From Actinidia chinensis (lineage: Eukaryota > Streptophyta > Magnoliopsida > Ericales > Actinidiaceae): a stretch of DNA of 34,684 nucleotides. This document shows positions 30,400 to 34,684 of the stretch, piece by piece (position 1 is the first letter of the stretch; each line of letters begins with the position of its first letter). The notes under the pieces were generated by a model that was not told the origin of the DNA, did no database searches, and was given only the letters and a program-made list of their open reading frames with translations. A program made the translations under genes and the position numbers. The stretch spans positions 10,757,525 to 10,792,208 of the forward strand of contig CM018904.1 in NCBI GenBank assembly GCA_009663005.1, written 5' to 3'.

Positions 30400-32322
30400 T
30401 TGACTAATATTTTGTTGGAAAAAAATAATATTTGGTGGTATGGCGGTGTCTTCAAATATGGTACACTTCAAGGTGCGTTACAACGTCGCTTTCTTAAAAA
30501 CAGTGTTTGCCCTCACCAAATGGTGTGCACGGGTTACAACAAATCTGCGTTCAAGATATACTGTTCTTGTTTGCACAAACAGAATAGTCAGAATATCTGC
30601 TTAAATTGTAAAAGAGAACCGAGAACCTCTAAGATTTTATTTCTGCAGAATAACAAAATTTCAGAATAAATGCTCAAAACAATATGTAAGTAATATGTCT
30701 TTCTTCTATGATATTTTCTGATATTAAAAAACGTTCTAATGGATGGTCTATTATAGGCTACTACGTACTCTTTCAATCAAAACCTTTCGCGTTGAGTTGT
30801 GACCGTTGGATCAATCCATACAGTCACAACCTTTTGAATTAAACTATATCCGTCAGATCATGCTGTTACAATCAACGGCGAAGATCGCAACTCTTCTAAC
30901 CAATGCATCATTTGGTCCACTCGTGTGCCACATCACTGCCACTTGTCACCAAGTTGCAATAAGAAAGGATGCCTACAAGGCGCCTCGCACTGACGTGCTA
31001 AGTTCAAAGTGCACCACACAGTCCACTGCCATGCACACACACGCACACACGTGGCGTGGGTGTGGATTCATGGTGCGAAACACCATAATACACTATGGTG
31101 CAAACACCATAGCATAACCCCTTTAGATCCAAATATATTTAATAATTTAAACATGTTTCTATATATAAAGAAGACAAACTTCTCATATCTAACCAATGTG
31201 GGACAAAATTCACATACAAAATTGAGCATTCTAAAGGAACAAGAAAGCTTTACAAAAAATCTAAAAAATAACGCCCTTAATATTTTGAAAATATCTAGCA
31301 TATTTAACCTGCACATATTTATTCCACCAGTTTTTGACCCATATTCAACATGCAACCCCTTTCAGTCTGTCCAAATCCACTCACACTCGCCCATTTGTCA
31401 CCTCTAGGAAGGACATTGGACGAGCCATTTTCAACAAAAGAAATCATTGTTAGAGCTTTTCAAAATGTTTGTTAATTTTGTTTTTTTTTAACGCTTCCTT
31501 TTTTCTTCAAAATGCTCATTTTTGTATGTGATTTTTGTCCCACGTTAATTAGATAAGATTTTTTTTTCTTATTTATATATATATGGGAACATATTTAGTG
31601 TATTAAATATGATTGGCTCTAAAGTGGTTATGCTATGGTGCTCCGCACCATAAACTAGCGAAGATAGTGCTTCACTTTGCACTCTTCTTTTCTTATGTCC
31701 ACTTGGAGACAAGTGGCAGTGATGACTTGGCACATGCGTAGCGGTGACCGTTAGTGGTTAATTAACCAAGGGGTGCGATGGTTGGGAAAGTTGCGATCGT
31801 AGCCGTTGATCGTAACCAGCGTGATGGAACAGGTATAATCAAATCTGAAAGGTTGTGACTGTACAGATATATCCGTTAAAAATACAATATTACTTATTGT
31901 GTACAATAATATACTAGATTTTCTGTTCTCTTTTACATATTAAACAGATATTTTGACTGTTTTTGAGTAAGAACCAAGAGTTCTAGCTTCGTCGTATCTT
32001 GAAGGCCGGTTCTCTTTTACATATTAAGCAGATATTCTGACTATTTTTGAGTAAGAATTAAGAGTTCTAGCTTCGTTGTATCTTAAAGACCGGTTCTCTT
32101 TTACATATTAAGCAGACATTCTAACTGTTTTTGAGTAAGAACCAATAGTTCTAGCTTCGTTATATCTTAAAGGTAGATTTGTTGTAATCCGTGCACAACT
32201 TCTGGTAAGGGCAAATACTATTTTTAGAAAAGTGACAAAGTAACGCGCCTCAAAGTGTACAGTTTTTACTGATTAAGGAGACACGCCATAGCAATTTAGG
32301 TGTGTTCTAACAAGTATTAGGT
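30400..32322. repeat. Large inverted duplication (foldback element), arms about 0.9 kb
   Basis: The left arm (about 30400-31310) is the imperfect reverse complement of the right arm (about 31430-32322). Matching landmarks, outer to inner, are GGTGCGTTAC (30471) with GTAACGCGCC (32251), TGTGCACGGGTTACAACAAATC (30525) with its partner near 32170-32195, ACAGTCACAACCTTT (30819) with AAAGGTTGTGACTGT (31849), ATCACTGCCACTTGTC (30932) with GACAAGTGGCAGTGAT (31709), and GTGGGACAAAA.TCACATAC (31198) with GTATGTGATTTTTGTCCCAC (31525). The loop is only about 120 bases. A Mutator-type long-TIR element is the likely origin. No target duplication was found. Confidence 0.85.
31925..32176 (+). repeat. Three tandem copies of an 84-bp unit
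   Basis: The unit begins GTTCTCTTTTACATATTAA at 31925, 32009 and 32093, a constant period of 84 bases, with few differences between copies. It lies in the right arm of the inverted duplication. The left arm holds a single counterpart (30540-30625). Confidence 0.9.
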
Positions 32323-32703
32323 GATTGGGAGGATTGAATTAAGCTTTCATTTATGCTTTTGTGAGCTGTTTTTCTCTATCTAATTTTGGCCTAAATTAAG
32401 AATTTTGGAAGTCGAGGAGAAGAGGTGCGAGAATATTGGGCATTGCTATTATTTACTAATATAGGTGGGGTGTGTTTTGTTAAGATATTTTTTAAGAATG
32501 GAATGATTCGTGGGTGATTTGGATAGGTGGGCCAATTTATTTAAAAACTAAAAAATAACAATGTGGCAACAACAATATAAGACTAAGACAAGGGGGGACA
32601 AGCAATTTTTTTTGGGCTCATGGGATCCAAAACCTCATAATTCTATCTATTTTAGTGTGGACCCATGAGGAATGCCAATTGGTTCACATGGAAAATTGAA
32701 GTG
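32323..32703. other. AT-rich intergenic DNA
   Basis: No gene, repeat end or conserved motif was recognised. Confidence 0.5.
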
Positions 32704-33277
32704 TAGGGGTGTGCAAAAAAACTGTTCGACTCGTTGATCTGCACCCACCTGCTACGCAAAGTAAAGACTTGCCAATGATTGCTTCATTAATGTTCCATCC
32801 CCATCCGTTTTACGTTTTTTTTTGTAGCCCACGGTATGAGAGGACAAGGGATTATGTTGGGCGGGTGATGAGTTTTTCTTTTGTGGATAAGAAGAATTGG
32901 AGTTAAATTTTGTTAACCTATCATTAACCTCACCCAACCCGTCTATATGCCTTATAAGTCATAAATATATTTTCATGCACCCCTTTCACACCTAATTTAT
33001 CATACTATGTCTTGTTAAACAATAAAATTTCTTTACCAGCATTGTACTTATTGCCTCTCTAATCCAAATTCTTATTATGTGACTAATCAAATTAAAATTG
33101 TGATTTTTTCCCCAAATCTAAACTTGGCTAACCTGCCAAATCTTCTGGTTTGAGTAAAAACTGCTAAAAAAAATTAACCAACACCCGCCTCCCGGTTTTA
33201 AAGTTTGGCAGTTCAGTTTTGAGTTAGAATAATACCAACCTGCTGAAAACTTTTTAACCGACGCATGCACACTCCTA
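32704..33277. mobile_element. hAT-like MITE
   Basis: The ends TAGGGGTGTGCA and TGCACACTCCTA are inverted repeats matching at 11 of 12 bases. Wording inside the ends (AAAAAAACTG; ACCGACGCATGC) is that of plant hAT-type non-autonomous elements. No 8-bp target duplication is visible, and there is no coding region. Confidence 0.5.
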
Positions 33278-34008
33278 GACTGTGTGCCTCACCACCATAT
33301 TTATTCCCCCCCCCCCCCCTCCCCCTCTCTCTCTCACAAGTCATGCCCCACCAGGCCTAGAGAAGCTCGATTGGCGTTGCTCTGGCAGCTTTGTATGAAG
33401 GGACAGGTTCGGATTTTACATTTTCTGTTCTTGGCCAGATATTACTAAGAGCTCGCAAGTTCCAGTGGCCCAACTCATATTTTCTAAGCAAAAATGCCCA
33501 CACCCGAAAGTGGGAGGATTCAGATGATTCTTTACTTTTCCATGAAGTCAAATATTCTTTCTTTAATTTTTCTATTTTATTTTATTTATTTATTTAGATT
33601 ATAGAAACATCATTACATTAGATAAGGCGAGGATATGGGTAGGGATGCAATCCGGTTTGAGGATTGAGAGTTATTTACAAAATTCATTTGGCTTGAAACC
33701 TTATTCACCATACATAAAATCGGTTCTTCAATTATTTCCTAAATTCAAGTAGTTTTTTCTAAGTCCTGGTTTGAAAATATGATCTCAATAAAAACACAAT
33801 TCAATTACTCCTAAGGCAGAACCAATCTAAAAAGATTTGAACTTATTATAAAACTCTTTGAAAGTAATTGGGTCATGGAAATACAAGTTGCAAAGCCATT
33901 GTAATTGAGAAATAAGCTTCCAAACTACTTGGGTTAATTGTATAGTAATAATAATGAAAAGAAACAACCCTTAAACATAACTATTTCAGCTGGATGCAAA
34001 ACACAATG
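33278..34008. other. Intergenic DNA with C-run and CT repeat
   Basis: A C-run lies at about 33306-33319, followed by a CT microsatellite. The frame at 33391-33597 (68 codons, GSDFTFSVLGQILLRARKFQ) is mildly protein-like but unidentified. Confidence 0.4.
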
Positions 34009-34178
34009 TTTACCATATGTTTTGACCATTTTGATTTATCATCAGGTCAATATGGCATTATCTATAATAGTTAGATATAACTGAACTATTAATTTTTTTG
34101 ACTCATTGTATCAGTGTAGTATTTATGAATGTACCACATCAGATGATAAACAAAAAAATGATCAAAACAAATGGTAAA
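34009..34178. repeat. Small hairpin / MITE-like inverted repeat
   Basis: TTTACCATATGTTTTGACCA...TTTATCATC at 34009-34045 is inverted at 34142-34178 (GATGATAAAC...TGGTAAA). The arms are about 36 bases with few mismatches around a spacer of about 96 bases. No clear target duplication. Confidence 0.7.
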
Positions 34179-34551
34179 TATAGCATTCTACCATTTGCTT
34201 TGACAGTCGTTCACCCTAAGTTCTAATTCTGGGTCATGGCCATATCATGAGCACGAGAGCAACAATTTCATTGGAATTATCATCGGTTCTTCCTACACAT
34301 AAAGTAAAGACGAATATTAATTTTAGAAGTTATGGGGGCTGTCGACTACTATTGTAAGCATTTAATCTTTTTCATTACTCCATTTTGGTTGGTAGAGTTA
34401 ATCCTGCTGCCAAGTTGAAGTGTGTAAAGGCCCATGGCCACATATAATTCCTTCAGCAACTTTGGCCATTAAATTCTACCAAAGACCATCAGAAACTGGA
34501 AAAATGCGTAATCAATAATTGAAGGCAGACTTTTGCAATTGCAGCAGTGTA
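34179..34551. other. AT-rich intergenic DNA
   Basis: No gene or repeat end was recognised. Confidence 0.5.
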
Positions 34552-34684
34552 TAGTGGGGTGCACAAAAGACCTGAAAGACTCGAAAACTAACCAATCTGA
34601 CTTTATTGAGTCGGGTTGGTTCGGTTCTACCATGTCCATAATTCGGTTCTGGGTCTAAAAATTAGAGAGCCGAATAATTCATCT
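34552..34684 (+). mobile_element. Left end of a second hAT-like repeat, cut by the window end
   Basis: TAGTGGGGTGCACAAAAGACC resembles the start of the MITE at 32704, and GGTTCGGTTC words follow, as in related plant elements. The other end lies outside the window. Confidence 0.35.

Noticed and set aside
30337..30669. Plus-strand frame of 110 codons
   Set aside because: It runs across the outer part of the inverted duplication, shows no known domain, and its counterpart in the other arm is not preserved as a frame.
33391..33597. Possible exon with GSDFTFSVLGQILLRARKFQ
   Set aside because: Short, unidentified, without splice or promoter context. Mentioned only within the intergenic entry.
1..34684. 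CRISPR array, bacterial operon or phage-type system
   Set aside because: There are no regular repeat-spacer units, no Shine-Dalgarno-led gene clusters, and all recognisable genes are plant or plant retroelement types.

Overview
The window is nuclear DNA of a flowering plant, most likely a eudicot. It is AT-rich outside the elements, full of decayed LTR retrotransposons, solo LTRs and MITE-like elements, and carries one recognisable host-type gene. There are no bacterial-style operons, rRNA or tRNA genes. A 100-base run of N (12085-12184) marks an assembly gap. Long homopolymer runs and many single-base frame breaks mean that decay and uncorrected sequencing error cannot be fully separated.

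Layout. (1) 1-10914: a decayed Ty3/Gypsy element of the Tat/Retand type on the minus strand. From right to left it has a 5' LTR (10212-10914), a primer binding site, gag, protease, reverse transcriptase, RNase H and integrase, then a spacer holding a short degenerate tandem repeat. Next comes an extra ORF (Transposase_28-like) on the opposite strand, antisense to gag-pol. A second, truncated tail of the same kind of ORF occupies roughly 1-1020, so part of another copy abuts this one. No 3' LTR was found. (2) 10915-12084: low-information DNA with microsatellites, then the gap. (3) 12185-17705: remains of at least two related Ty3 elements on the plus strand. One is an LTR right end. The other has two LTR copies, an initiator-Met primer binding site, gag and protease remnants, and loss of nearly all of RT, RNase H and integrase. 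(4) 17706-22453: intergenic DNA with two MULE-like MITEs and an unidentified gene-like relic.

(5) 22454-23380: a probable solo Copia-type LTR directly upstream of (6) the only clear gene, an intronless MAPKKK17/18-like protein kinase (23621-24720). It has a TATA box, but its ends are broken by frame changes and an in-frame stop, and its APE motif reads ALE. (7) 25419-27800: the 3' LTR and integrase/chromodomain end of a minus-strand chromovirus. (8) 27915-30399: AT-rich DNA with an Asn/Lys-rich open stretch and a diverged direct repeat. (9) 30400-32322: a very large inverted duplication with arms of about 0.9 kb, one arm carrying three 84-bp tandem repeats. (10) 32323-34684: hAT-like MITE material, a small hairpin element and intergenic DNA.

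The genes do not form a pathway. The window is best read as a repeat-dense interval around one probably damaged stress-type MAPKKK. I found no convincing new biological system. The items most worth checking are the giant inverted repeat, the antisense retrotransposon ORF with its own TATA-like box and spacer minisatellite, and whether the kinase lesions are real.
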